This document shows, in pieces, positions 27,011 to 35,460 of a DNA stretch of 64,000 nucleotides; position 1 is the stretch's first letter; every line of letters begins with the position of its first letter. Origin of the DNA: G963556115 sp963675945 (GTDB lineage Bacteria; Planctomycetota; SZUA-567); contig OY780932.1 of assembly GCA_963675945.1 (NCBI GenBank), positions 620,001-684,000 of the forward strand. The letters run 5' to 3'. Under the pieces are notes generated by a model that had not been told where the DNA came from, did not search any database, and saw nothing but the letters and a program-made list of their open reading frames with translations. Made by a program: the position numbers and the translations under genes.

Positions 27011-27036
27011 GACCGTTCCGGATCTCCGAAACGGTC
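27011..27036 (-). terminator. Rho-independent terminator in the MATE leader
   Basis: On the minus strand GACCGTTTCG (27036-27027), a six-base loop, and CGGAACGGTC (27020-27011) form a ten-base stem with one wobble, followed by TTTTTTATTT. It ends 22 bases before the MATE start codon, so it acts as an attenuator for that gene or as the end of the small upstream ORF's transcript. Confidence 0.85.
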
Positions 27037-27064
27037 AATACAAAATAAGACACTCTTCAGATAA

Positions 27065-27184
27065 TCACGGAGATAAACATTTATTATTTATCATTGACCA
27101 CGTAGTAGTTGACGCTACCACCACCGCATCAGCAGCAGTGATGCTCTCACGTTTCAGCCAATTCTGCAAATAAACCTTGTTCAT
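27065..27184 (-). CDS. 39-codon ORF upstream of the MATE gene (putative leader peptide)
   Basis: ATG at 27184 with AGGGAA upstream, stop TGA at 27067-27065. The peptide begins MNKVYLQNWLKRESI and has a middle segment AVVVASTTTW (residues 20-29), then ends KCLSP. I recognise no family. It is followed by the terminator at 27036-27011 and the MATE gene. ATCTCCG in its last codons (27074-27068) is complementary to CGGAGAT in the terminator 5' arm and loop (27028-27022). This fits a ribosome-sensing leader peptide, or alternatively a small independent gene such as a secreted peptide exported by the MATE protein. No direct evidence of translation. Confidence 0.5.
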   Translation of the reverse strand: MNKVYLQNWLKRESITAADAVVVASTTTWSMINNKCLSP

Positions 27185-27212
27185 GATTATTCCCTGATTA
27201 ATAAATACCTTG

Positions 27213-27239
27213 AATATACTTTTTTGGCATAACTAACAA
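27213..27239 (-). promoter_or_regulatory. Candidate promoter for the small ORF and MATE gene
   Basis: On the minus strand TTGTTA (27239-27234), 15-base spacer, TATATT (27218-27213). The spacer is short; the start of transcription would fall about 20 bases before the small ORF's ATG. Confidence 0.35.
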
Positions 27240-27358
27240 CTATCCCCTTCATGTATATAACCATATTCCAACCTCAAGTCAATAACTAAATTTGTTTAAT
27301 CCACAAATAATACAACTACCCAAAAAAAAATCTTCATATTCGCGACCGCAAACAGAGA

Positions 27359-27398
27359 GATTACTCCAGAGTATTGTTGGGGTAGCTCTGGAGTAATC
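27359..27398 (-). terminator. Long inverted repeat downstream of recA
   Basis: Perfect 13-base stem GATTACTCCAGAG / CTCTGGAGTAATC with a 14-base loop, 49 bases after the recA stop. The next T-run on the minus strand is about 30 bases further, so it may be a terminator with a displaced U-tract or an mRNA-protecting hairpin. Confidence 0.5.
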
Positions 27399-27446
27399 TG
27401 TTATTGGGCAGGTCCTAGCAAAAAAACTCATGTCCACCACTAGCCC

Positions 27447-28535
27447 TCAAGCTGCACTACCGTTATCCTTATCCTGTTTTTTTGATAACGACAAATCGCT
27501 ATGCAAGTCTTCAACAGATAATTCCTGCTTGAGTCGGATCTCCAATTCATTCCTCAACTCCCTGTCAGCTCGTATCAACGCCGCCACCTTCTCTCTACCC
27601 TGCCCAAGCCTGGTCTTGCCAAAGCTGATCCACGACCCGCTCTTACTCAAGATGCCCAGTGCCACACCAAGATCGACAATCTCTCCTTCCCGATTTATCC
27701 CCGTTCCAAAGAGAATCTCAAAGTTAACTGTTTTAAACGGTGCTGCCAGTTTATTCTTGACCACCTTGACCTTCACTTCATTTCCAATCACTTCATCCTC
27801 TCTCTTGACCGAACCACACCTGCGAATATCCAAACGCAATGAAGCGTAAAACTTGAGCGCGTTCCCGCCGGTCGTCGTCTCCGGTGACCCAAACATAACC
27901 CCGATCTTCATACGTATCTGATTTATAAAGATAATCGTGGTGCCGGTCTTCTGCGCTACTCCGGTTAGCTTGCGTAATGCCTGGCTCATCAGCCGTGCCT
28001 GCAGACCGACGTGGGCATCCCCCATCTGTCCGTCTATCTCTGCCTGCGGTGTAAGCGCCGCCACCGAATCTATTACAATAAGATCCACCCCGGATGACCT
28101 GGTCAACAATTCTGTAATCTCCAGCGCCTGCTCTCCAGAATCCGGCTGACTCATCAGGAGTTCATCAAGCTTGATCCCCAGACTACGTGCATACCCCGGA
28201 TCCAGAGCATGCTCAGCATCGATAAATGCCGCCACTCCACCTGTACTCTGCGCCGACGCAATAACCTGCAAAGCCAGAGTCGTCTTGCCCGATGCTTCCG
28301 GCCCGTAAAACTCGACTATACGCCCACGCGGAATACCCCCTATCCCCGTAGCCGCATCCAGCGCCATACTCCCCGTGCTTATCGCCGCACACGCTATTAT
28401 CTCTGCCGAGCCCAGCTTACGTAGTGCTTCACAACCAAATTGTTTATGAATACTCTCCATAGCCCGTTGCAGAGCCTTGGCCTTACTAGCCTCGGTAGTC
28501 TCAAGCTCTACCACCTTCCCTGCATTCTTCATCAT
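27447..28535 (-). CDS. recA: RecA recombinase
   Basis: RecA polymerises on single-stranded DNA, drives strand exchange and triggers SOS. The 362-residue protein has Walker A GPEASGKTT, the FIDAEHALDP segment, Walker B LIVIDSVAAL, and the L2 region IRMKIGVMFGSPETTTGGNALKFYAS. The acidic C-terminal tail is present (SVEDLHSDLS). No standard LexA box of the E. coli or Bacillus type was recognised upstream, so SOS control by a different LexA motif or none remains open. Shine-Dalgarno TAGGAG. recX is not adjacent. Confidence 0.97.
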   Translation of the reverse strand: MMKNAGKVVELETTEASKAKALQRAMESIHKQFGCEALRKLGSAEIIACAAISTGSMALDAATGIGGIPRGRIVEFYGPEASGKTTLALQVIASAQSTGGVAAFIDAEHALDPGYARSLGIKLDELLMSQPDSGEQALEITELLTRSSGVDLIVIDSVAALTPQAEIDGQMGDAHVGLQARLMSQALRKLTGVAQKTGTTIIFINQIRMKIGVMFGSPETTTGGNALKFYASLRLDIRRCGSVKREDEVIGNEVKVKVVKNKLAAPFKTVNFEILFGTGINREGEIVDLGVALGILSKSGSWISFGKTRLGQGREKVAALIRADRELRNELEIRLKQELSVEDLHSDLSLSKKQDKDNGSAA

Positions 28536-28934
28536 ACTCTCCTAATAATATTTGCTTAAACCGCCTCTCAAGTTAATCTGTTCAATCATAATTTCAAGTA
28601 ATACAAAGACAGTGCCAAAAACATTAGAATTCAAAAGAAGCGCTATTACCAGTACTTACATAAATTCTGCCGCAAGACCGCACTATAATTAACCATCAAT
28701 TTCCAACTTTATGACATCAATTTTGAGTCATCCCCCAAAATCCCGCCATAGGCCTGAATGACACCTATAAAGTAGCATACACATAATACTAAACATATAA
28801 GCAATAAAACAGTTTTAAACCCATCTATTATCCTTGACAAACCAACATAGATATGGGTTAATAAGCATAGAGTGAGCCAAACCTCACATAATTCTAACAC
28901 TACTACCCCCGGTTTTAAACAAGGAGAGAGACTG
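28536..28934. other. Divergent intergenic region recA / PstS-like gene
   Basis: A+T-rich. It must hold the recA promoter (minus) and holds the promoter of the PstS-like gene at 28834-28862. I reject a 63-codon hydrophobic ORF on the minus strand at 28709-28900. Confidence 0.45.
28834..28862 (+). promoter_or_regulatory. Candidate sigma-70 promoter of the PstS-like gene
   Basis: TTGACA (28834-28839), 17-base spacer, GTTAAT (28857-28862). The -35 is a perfect consensus. No Pho-box repeat of the enteric type was recognised around it. Confidence 0.55.
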
Positions 28935-29822
28935 ATGAAAAAAACTATCTATTTCACTATACTCCTCACCCTTATGCTGAGTCTGAATACCTTTGGCGCT
29001 GAGAAAAAACTCAAAGCCGCAGGTTGTAAGACCGAGGCTATCCTCATGGATGAACTCTGCAGTAATTACCCGGCAGCCAGAATAAAACCCAGCAGGACCG
29101 GAAACAAGAAGGGGCTTATCCTGTTTGCCGAAGGCAAGACCGATTTTGCCTTCACCTGCAAGCCTGCCGGTTCTCTGATCAAAAAATTCAAACTTAACAC
29201 CGCCAAAACCAAAGACTGGAAGTGCATCGCCTTTGCCAAGGATCCGCTAATCATCATTGCCAACCCCGATACCGGGATAACTGAATTATCACTGATAGAT
29301 CTCAGCAAAATTTTTACCGGCAAAGCCAGTAACTGGTCGGAATTCGGTGGCAACAACCTGCCGATCACAATTGGCTATATGGATACGCAGAAGGTTGAAA
29401 CCGGTAATAATACCGTTTTCAAAGAGTGCGTTCTACAGAAATATGTATCCCCCTCTGGTGCGATAACCGGCACGCCCAACCCAACTCCAAATCTCAAAGC
29501 CGATTTTTCCAAGCAAGCAACTATTCTCGACTCACCTGACAAACTTGGAAATTTTGTCAGAGCAACCCCGGGAGCCATAACCTTTATGGGTTTGAATTCT
29601 TATCAAGACAAATGCGGCACCGCCCTGAAGATCAATGGAATTTCTCCAAATATTGATACCGTACGTTCAGGCGAATACCCCATGGCGGTAACCTACCACC
29701 TGATATACAATCCCAAAGGATCTACAGCAGTCACAGACTTTGTCGACTTCGTCACCAGCGAACAAGGCAGAAAGATTACCGCCAAGAACTTTGTCGACAT
29801 TGATGCGGTAGAAGCAAGATAA
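28935..29822 (+). CDS. PstS-like periplasmic substrate-binding protein
   Basis: A 295-residue exported protein (signal peptide ending TFGAEK) of the PBP-like/PstS_2 type. It shows an N-terminal lobe with RIKPSRTGNKKGLILFAEGKTDFAF, the phosphate-ABC-type AFAKDPLIIIANPDTGITELSLIDLSKIFTGKASNWSEFGG, and a C-terminal PKGSTAVTDFVDFVTSEQGRKI. It probably binds phosphate or a similar anion. There is no PstCAB transporter beside it; instead a chemoreceptor gene follows 55 bases downstream. It may therefore act as a sensory ligand carrier. The ATG at 28935 is chosen from the signal peptide and AAGGAGAGAG. Confidence 0.8.
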   Translation: MKKTIYFTILLTLMLSLNTFGAEKKLKAAGCKTEAILMDELCSNYPAARIKPSRTGNKKGLILFAEGKTDFAFTCKPAGSLIKKFKLNTAKTKDWKCIAFAKDPLIIIANPDTGITELSLIDLSKIFTGKASNWSEFGGNNLPITIGYMDTQKVETGNNTVFKECVLQKYVSPSGAITGTPNPTPNLKADFSKQATILDSPDKLGNFVRATPGAITFMGLNSYQDKCGTALKINGISPNIDTVRSGEYPMAVTYHLIYNPKGSTAVTDFVDFVTSEQGRKITAKNFVDIDAVEAR

Positions 29823-29877
29823 TCCAGACTTCAATCTATTGATCTATTCAAGCTAAAACCTACTCAGGGCAAGAATC

Positions 29878-31743
29878 ATGTTATTACAGACCAAGCTTAT
29901 TCTCAGTGTTATCAGTATCTTTATAATTTCTATGCTGATCATCCTCGGAGTCATATGTTACACCCAACTCGACTCTACCGAGGTTCTGCAGCAAGAGGTA
30001 AACAACAGCACAGAATTAATGCTCAGCGAGCAAGATAAGATATACCATGAATTTGTTACCTCTCAGACCCAGGCTGCACGCAAACGCCTGACAAATCGGG
30101 TGGAAGCCATGGGTACACTTCTTAGCCGCCTCGCCAAGGAGCCTATCGAAAACTTCGACTTTGAGATTCTCAATGCCTATTGCCAGCAGATCTGCAAAGA
30201 TGAAGACATCATCCTCTGTTTTGTAAGCAATGAGGATGATGAGATTATTACCGAATTTACCAATCAAGAGAGCAGGGTAATCAACTCCTTACTCACCGCC
30301 CCGCCTACCGACATTGGTGAACTTGCAGAGGCCTTACTTGCACAAGAATCCGTAACCAGAGTCACGCTCCCCATCACCGATGAAGATGCTCAGGAAATTA
30401 TCGGCAGCACAACCCTACTCTGGGTCGACGCCTCGCTCCAGGAGCAGACAGAGGCGATCAAGACGAGCAGCGCCTTCATCAAACAGAGCAGTTCCCTTCT
30501 TGCCAACAAATTATCCGAGAGTATTTTCCGTATAACTCAAGATACAGCCTCACTCTTTGTCACCCGCGGAGCTATCATCAGCGGAATCGCCATTGTCTTC
30601 TCCTTTTTCGCCATACTCTTTATTTCTCGGAGTATATTCCGCCCCATATCCTACGCTACCGACAGACTCCAGTTACTGGCTAACGAAGGCGATCTCAGCG
30701 AATGCGAACTCAAAAAGGATAAAAAGAATGATGAAGTCGGACGCCTCTCCACCTCCATCTGCACTATCATCAGTGATTACCAGAACCTCGCCTGTATCTG
30801 CAAGCGCCTGGCAAGCGGCGATTGGCAGGTTAGCACTAAAGCTAAATCGCCCAAGGACGAACTGGGAAGTGCGGTTCAGATTCTGATCCATGATGTAAAC
30901 TCCATGCTCTACTCGGTCAACGCGATCTCAGAACAAATATACTCCCTGTCGGAACATATTGAAGCTGGCAGCCACCAGCTGTCAACCAGTGCCAACTTGA
31001 GCGCAAACAACTCCGAGAAGGTCACTCAGTCAATAAAAATCATAAGTAAACAGACTCAAAATACCGCAGATAACACTACCAAAGCCGATCAGCTAACTAA
31101 AGAAATAAGCCTTACGACGACAACAGGGAACAAAAACATAAATAAAATGCTGGAATCGATAAGCGAACTCAAAGCCTCATCTACGGCAATAATCACGATA
31201 ATCAAGACCATCGAAGGCATTGCTTTTCAAACCAACCTTCTCGCCCTCAATGCAGCAGTTGAAGCGGCGCGTGCTGGCAAACACGGCAAAGGCTTCGCCG
31301 TTGTCGCTGAAGAGGTACGCAGCTTAGCCTCACGTAGCGCCAAAGCAGCTCAGGATACCGACAAACTAATTACCCAGACTCACAATAAGATTGAGAATAG
31401 TGCGGCCATAGCCCAAGATTCTGCTGCCTCCTTCGAGAGTATCACCCAGGGACTAGAGCAGATAGCGGCACTAGTAAGTAACATCTCATCATCAACCGCC
31501 GAACAGGCAAATAGTATCTCCAAAATCAGCACAGGAGTATCCAATATCGATAAGGCAATTCATATAAATACCGAGCAAGCCCGCAAAGCGGCCGAAGTAT
31601 CTGATCTCATGTCCAGCCAATCAAATCTGCTCAACGAACTGGTAAACCGGTTCAAGCTCAATCCTGAGCTCATCTCAGAAGAGGCACAAACCCGCAATAG
31701 CTTCAATACCTTACCTATACCAACAAAACCTGAACTACAATAG
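29878..31743 (+). CDS. Methyl-accepting chemotaxis protein
   Basis: A 621-residue chemoreceptor: TM1 (about 5-27), a periplasmic domain of about 200 residues, TM2 (GAIISGIAIVFSFFAILFI, about 232-250), HAMP, and a cytoplasmic signalling domain with the hairpin tip TIEGIAFQTNLLALNAAVEAARAGKHGKGFAVVAEEVRSLA. The tip is highly conserved and should contact CheA/CheW, although no che genes are in the window. It follows the PstS-like gene, suggesting that the binding protein presents ligand to it. A large hairpin lies downstream at 31800-31852. Confidence 0.92.
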   Translation: MLLQTKLILSVISIFIISMLIILGVICYTQLDSTEVLQQEVNNSTELMLSEQDKIYHEFVTSQTQAARKRLTNRVEAMGTLLSRLAKEPIENFDFEILNAYCQQICKDEDIILCFVSNEDDEIITEFTNQESRVINSLLTAPPTDIGELAEALLAQESVTRVTLPITDEDAQEIIGSTTLLWVDASLQEQTEAIKTSSAFIKQSSSLLANKLSESIFRITQDTASLFVTRGAIISGIAIVFSFFAILFISRSIFRPISYATDRLQLLANEGDLSECELKKDKKNDEVGRLSTSICTIISDYQNLACICKRLASGDWQVSTKAKSPKDELGSAVQILIHDVNSMLYSVNAISEQIYSLSEHIEAGSHQLSTSANLSANNSEKVTQSIKIISKQTQNTADNTTKADQLTKEISLTTTTGNKNINKMLESISELKASSTAIITIIKTIEGIAFQTNLLALNAAVEAARAGKHGKGFAVVAEEVRSLASRSAKAAQDTDKLITQTHNKIENSAAIAQDSAASFESITQGLEQIAALVSNISSSTAEQANSISKISTGVSNIDKAIHINTEQARKAAEVSDLMSSQSNLLNELVNRFKLNPELISEEAQTRNSFNTLPIPTKPELQ

Positions 31744-31799
31744 CCCACTCATATTAGCAACATCAAGCAGGCAAACAGGTTACAAACAATCAAACATTC

Positions 31800-31852
31800 C
31801 TGCTATTTTCTACATACCTCTACCTTCCATAGGGTTATGCAGAAAATAGCAG
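31800..31852. repeat. Large inverted repeat after the chemoreceptor gene
   Basis: CTGCTATTTTCT (31800-31811) and AGAAAATAGCAG (31841-31852) form a perfect 12-base stem; CATA-CC and GG-TTATG residues extend pairing into the loop. There is no clean T-run behind it. Likely a transcript end or processing structure. Confidence 0.45.
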
Positions 31853-31892
31853 TAGTAGTATTTAAAAATCTATGGCTTAAGCGAAAGAAACC

Positions 31893-31901
31893 TGCTATAA
31901 T
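31893..31901 (+). promoter_or_regulatory. Extended -10 element for hydG
   Basis: TGCTATAAT at 31893/4-31901 is a consensus extended -10 (TGnTATAAT) about 65 bases before the hydG ATG, with only a weak TGGCTT (31873-31878) at the -35 position. Confidence 0.45.
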
Positions 31902-31966
31902 ATGATAGATAATGGTATATCTTTATAGACATTTGATTAAAATACACAGGTACGAAAGGGGCAATA

Positions 31967-33388
31967 ATGAGTATGCCTTCCATGAAATTAAGCAAAAATC
32001 CCCGGGATTTCATCGACGATGAACAACTTGAAAAGTTTGCCGGTCAACAACCGGCAGACAATAAATATATTCAGGATATTGTCGACAAGAGTATAGCCAA
32101 GGAAGCACTGACGGTAGAAGAGACCGCTGCCCTCCTATCTGCCGATGCAGAAGGAACAGAGATTATGTTCTCAGCCGCCAAGACGCTCAAAGAGAATGTC
32201 TACGGCAACCGGATAGTATTATTCGCGCCGCTGTATATTGGCAATATGTGCATCAATGACTGCTCGTACTGCGGTTTCAAGTGTTCAAACCCGGATGTAA
32301 ACCGACGCACCCTCAGCCATGAAGAGATCCGGGAGCAGGTTATTGCGCTGGAGAAACAAGGGCATAAGCGCCTGATACTGGTCTACGGCGAACATCCTGA
32401 CTACGATGCTGAGTTTATCGCATCCACCGTCCGCACCGTCTACGAGACCAAGAGCGACCCGCACGGAGAGATAAGACGGGTAAATATCAATGCCGCACCT
32501 CTGGATATTGCCGGCTATAAGACGGTTAAAAATGCCGGTATCGGCACTTATCAGATCTTCCAGGAAACCTATCACAAGCAGACCTATGCCGACTGCCACC
32601 CAATGAGTACCCGCAAAGGCGATTACCACTGGCGTCTGGACGGCCTGGATCGGGCGATGGAAGCCGGTATCGACGATGTCGGTATCGGTGCTCTCTTCGG
32701 CCTGTATAACTGGAAATTTGAAGTCCTCGGTCTGGTCAGCCATGCAGTGCACCTCAACCAGAAATTCGGCGTCGGACCGCATACTATCAGTTTTCCTCGT
32801 ATGCGCCCGGCCTGTGGGGTCAAAATAGAGGATTCATCCTTTGTCAGCGATGCTGAATTTATCAAACTCATCGCTACCCTCCGCCTTGCCGTACCTTATA
32901 CCGGGCTTATCTGCACCGCCCGTGAATCGAGCGATATGCGCCGCATAGCTACCGGATTCGGGGTCTCCCAGATTGATGCCGGCAGCCGAATTGAGATCGG
33001 CGGTTATACCGAGGTCGGTGATTCCCAGGTAATGGAAAAGGAGCAGTTCACCCTCGGCGATATTCGCAGCCTCGACACGGTAATCAAGGAGCTTCTTGAT
33101 AACAACTATATCCCAAGTTTCTGCACCTCTTGCTACCGTCTGGGGCGCACAGGTGAGCACTTCATGGAATTTGCAGTTCCCGGTTTCATCAAACGCTTCT
33201 GCACCCCGAATGCGCTCTGCACCCTTGAAGAATACATCTGTGACTACGGCAGTCCTGAGACCGCCGAAGCCGCCGATAGACTAATAACCGAAGAACTGAA
33301 CAGTATGGACAACTCCGAGATGAAAGACACTGTCATCAAGCGCCTGAACGCCATCAAGAACCAAGATCAGCGTGACGTCTACTTTTAA
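31967..33388 (+). CDS. hydG: [FeFe]-hydrogenase maturase HydG (radical SAM tyrosine lyase)
   Basis: HydG cleaves tyrosine to p-cresol and makes the CO/CN-bearing iron synthon of the H-cluster. The radical-SAM cluster motif is CINDCSYCGF (CX3CX2C), and the C-terminal auxiliary cluster motif CX2CX22C is intact (CTSCYRLGRTGEHF ... RFCTPNA), which separates HydG from ThiH. The length of 473 residues is typical. The presence implies an [FeFe]-hydrogenase with HydE and HydF elsewhere in the genome; none is in the window. It is preceded by AAAGGGG and an extended -10 promoter, and stands alone. Confidence 0.93.
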   Translation: MSMPSMKLSKNPRDFIDDEQLEKFAGQQPADNKYIQDIVDKSIAKEALTVEETAALLSADAEGTEIMFSAAKTLKENVYGNRIVLFAPLYIGNMCINDCSYCGFKCSNPDVNRRTLSHEEIREQVIALEKQGHKRLILVYGEHPDYDAEFIASTVRTVYETKSDPHGEIRRVNINAAPLDIAGYKTVKNAGIGTYQIFQETYHKQTYADCHPMSTRKGDYHWRLDGLDRAMEAGIDDVGIGALFGLYNWKFEVLGLVSHAVHLNQKFGVGPHTISFPRMRPACGVKIEDSSFVSDAEFIKLIATLRLAVPYTGLICTARESSDMRRIATGFGVSQIDAGSRIEIGGYTEVGDSQVMEKEQFTLGDIRSLDTVIKELLDNNYIPSFCTSCYRLGRTGEHFMEFAVPGFIKRFCTPNALCTLEEYICDYGSPETAEAADRLITEELNSMDNSEMKDTVIKRLNAIKNQDQRDVYF

Positions 33389-33461
33389 GTCTTAAGGCAT
33401 CGTATTGAAGTACCGGGTTCAATAGCTTCTGTACCCCCAGTATAGACAACTTAATTATCAA

Positions 33462-33499
33462 ATGATAAGGGAAATCACTAATGTGATTCCCCTTATCAT
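33462..33499. terminator. Bidirectional hairpin between hydG and the MEMO gene
   Basis: Seventeen-base stem ATGATAAGGGAAATCAC / GTGATTCCCCTTATCAT with one mismatch and a TAAT loop, between convergent genes. There is no clear T-run, but its place and stability suggest a shared transcript end. Confidence 0.6.
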
Positions 33500-33526
33500 A
33501 TTAACCTTAACGAAAAACTTCCGCAA

Positions 33527-34789
33527 TCATTCAAAGATCACTCCCGCACAACCAACAGCCTGCTCCAACTCTTCCGATACCGCCTGATAGTATCCAAGCA
33601 ACTGCCCGCGCAACTGCGGCAACAACGCATTGAGCATGAATATACACCCGGTTCCGCAGATATGATAGCGATCTCCATGGTCAGCCAGACTCTGAAGCGC
33701 ACCGATACCGTCACCTTTGAGCACATGACGCAGATAATCTCTATCCGCCAGCTCGGTCTCAGTAATAAAGCCCTTGTCAAGATCACGTTCATCGCCGAAT
33801 CTTCTACCAATATGCGACAGATCCGCGCTAGCTAGCAGAGTCACTTTATAGTCTTGCCTGATACCTTCAAGTGCAGCCAGCATTCCGGCAATCTCCCTGT
33901 CATCTTTTACCTTTTGCGGTTCCCGAATAAACTCATCCATCTCGCCAACAAGTATCGGCAAGATTTCTACTCCAGCCCAGATATGTTCCAGCCATACCGC
34001 CTGCAATTCAATGGAATGCTCACTCCGGTGAAAGAAAATATCCTCTTTAAAGTCCGCGATGTCCGCGGTTTCAGCCAACACTCGCCTAACAACCTCTCCG
34101 TGACACGGCACCACCCCGCTGGTTGTGGCAAACCCCTTATCGCAAATAGCAAACCGCCGGTTCATTCGTCCATGGGCTGTACCCAGGACGATCACCACCT
34201 CCGGTTGGTTATAATGTTCGCTCAGCTCGCGGTAAACCTGTCCATAGCATTTCGCAGCACGGAGAAAATCCATATGCGGCGCGATCACTCCCTGCGGGGC
34301 TCTGCGCATCACATTACCTACCCGCCCCTCTTCTTCAGGCTTGGGCGCATTCTTAATCAGTATATCCAGTTCATCCTGGAGCACCTCCGGGTCATCGGAG
34401 TAGACACTCCCTGCACAAGCCGACTGGCGCACCGGATTATTTATAAACTCATGCTCCAGGTTCCGGTGTAAATCTGCAAAATTGCTATTATCAAGAAATC
34501 GTGCAGCATCCAATTCCTGGACAATACCCTCTATATCCTCAGTACTTACCTCCAGACCCAGTTCACGTTCATACTCCTCCCGCAGATCAAGGAGTGAATG
34601 CTCCCCGTCCATTCTGGCGATAAAGAAGATCGAACTCTCCCCCACCATAAGTTGCGCTTCACTCAACCCGGCACTATCATAGAGAATATATACCGACTCC
34701 TCAAAATCATTCAACTCAACCATACTCTGCTCTCCCACATAAGGGAAAGCATCAATCTCTTCACGCACCTTCGGTAGTACATCAAGCAT
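33527..34789 (-). CDS. AmmeMemoRadiSam-B/MEMO-family protein with PqqD-like N-terminal domain
   Basis: A 420-residue protein. The C-terminal 270 residues are a MEMO domain: APHMDFLRAAKCYGQVY, VVIVLGTAHG, EHSIELQAVWLEHI, LLASADLSHIG and ICGTGC hold the metal-site His/Asp/Cys residues in family order. The N-terminal 115 residues (AQLMVGESSIFFIARMDGEHSLLDLREEY ... VQELDAARFLDN) look like a PqqD-type winged helix, the fold used as a peptide-recognition element. AMMECR1 and radical-SAM partners of the AmmeMemoRadiSam system are not in the window. The start at 34789 is fixed by CGGAGG; an upstream ATG at 34810 lacks one. Confidence 0.75.
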   Translation of the reverse strand: MLDVLPKVREEIDAFPYVGEQSMVELNDFEESVYILYDSAGLSEAQLMVGESSIFFIARMDGEHSLLDLREEYERELGLEVSTEDIEGIVQELDAARFLDNSNFADLHRNLEHEFINNPVRQSACAGSVYSDDPEVLQDELDILIKNAPKPEEEGRVGNVMRRAPQGVIAPHMDFLRAAKCYGQVYRELSEHYNQPEVVIVLGTAHGRMNRRFAICDKGFATTSGVVPCHGEVVRRVLAETADIADFKEDIFFHRSEHSIELQAVWLEHIWAGVEILPILVGEMDEFIREPQKVKDDREIAGMLAALEGIRQDYKVTLLASADLSHIGRRFGDERDLDKGFITETELADRDYLRHVLKGDGIGALQSLADHGDRYHICGTGCIFMLNALLPQLRGQLLGYYQAVSEELEQAVGCAGVIFE

Positions 34790-34820
34790 AAAAACCTCCG
34801 AAAAAATCATCCCTAACCAA

Positions 34821-35270
34821 TTAATTATTTACAAGTGCACAGGTAAATGCTGCCCGCACCGCCAACTGCCCGTCAACCTTAATACAGCCTTTAAGATAAT
34901 AGGCGGTAGAAACCTGATCTTCAAATTCAACTTCGATATCGAGTTTATCCCCCGGTTTAACCATATGTTTGAAGCGTGCGTCCCGTATCCGGGTCACTAC
35001 CGGACTGCCGGTCAAACTTCCCGCCTCAGCCTCTATCCGCTTACCCATCAGTACCGCCCCAGCCTGAAAGATTATTTCACAGAGTATCACCCCCGGAGTC
35101 ACCGGATTCCCCGGATAATGCCCGGGAAAAATACTGCTAAAAAGCTGTCCCGAGCTATCAACTGTAAATTCAGCCCGCAACCTATCTGCATCAATCTCTA
35201 TCACCCTGTCTAAGAGTAAGAATGGCTCCCGATGTGGTATAATCTTCTCAATATCGCTCTGCTCCAGCAT
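34821..35270 (-). CDS. FabZ-like 3-hydroxyacyl-ACP dehydratase
   Basis: A 149-residue hot-dog-fold protein. IIPHREPFLLLDRVIE and FPGHYPGNPVTPGVILCEIIFQAG are the FabZ hallmarks; the catalytic His (GHYPG) and Glu (LCEIIFQ) are both present. FabZ removes water from 3-hydroxyacyl-ACP in fatty-acid elongation. The sequence has the Asn-Pro-Val-Thr version of the active-site loop seen in FabZ-like proteins outside the main fab operon, so a specialised role is possible. The start at 35270 has AAGGAAGG; the longer frame to 35354 has none. It lies 31 bases before the MEMO gene in the same orientation. Confidence 0.85.
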   Translation of the reverse strand: MLEQSDIEKIIPHREPFLLLDRVIEIDADRLRAEFTVDSSGQLFSSIFPGHYPGNPVTPGVILCEIIFQAGAVLMGKRIEAEAGSLTGSPVVTRIRDARFKHMVKPGDKLDIEVEFEDQVSTAYYLKGCIKVDGQLAVRAAFTCALVNN

Positions 35271-35382
35271 GCTATCCTTCCTTGAATACCCTGCCCCAGA
35301 CAACTTCAGTACAATTAGTAAAACATCACCAATTCGCCATACTTTATTATACAAAATTACCGAATAAAAATCTACTTTAGTA

Positions 35383-35410
35383 TTTACATCAATGGTATTA
35401 TTGGGATAAT
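35383..35410 (+). promoter_or_regulatory. Candidate promoter of the adk-cbiG-cobJ operon
   Basis: TTTACA (35383-35388), 16-base spacer, GATAAT (35405-35410), about 50 bases before the adk start codon with its AGAGGAAG ribosome site. Confidence 0.5.
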
Positions 35411-35460
35411 ATTTTAAATTTATTGTTTAAATCTTATTTAAAAAGAAAAGAGGAAGACAC

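Noticed and set aside
28536..28700. LexA/SOS box before recA
   Set aside because: Neither CTGT-N8-ACAG nor GAAC-N4-GTTC patterns are present; only a partial GTTC occurs.
28709..28900. 63-codon hydrophobic ORF on the minus strand
   Set aside because: It overlaps the good promoter and leader of the PstS-like gene, would start at GTG, and its sequence has no recognisable motif.
31873..31901. Possible sigma-54 promoter before hydG (TGGC ... TGC)
   Set aside because: The GG to GC spacing is about 20 bases, not the required 12; the extended -10 explains it better.
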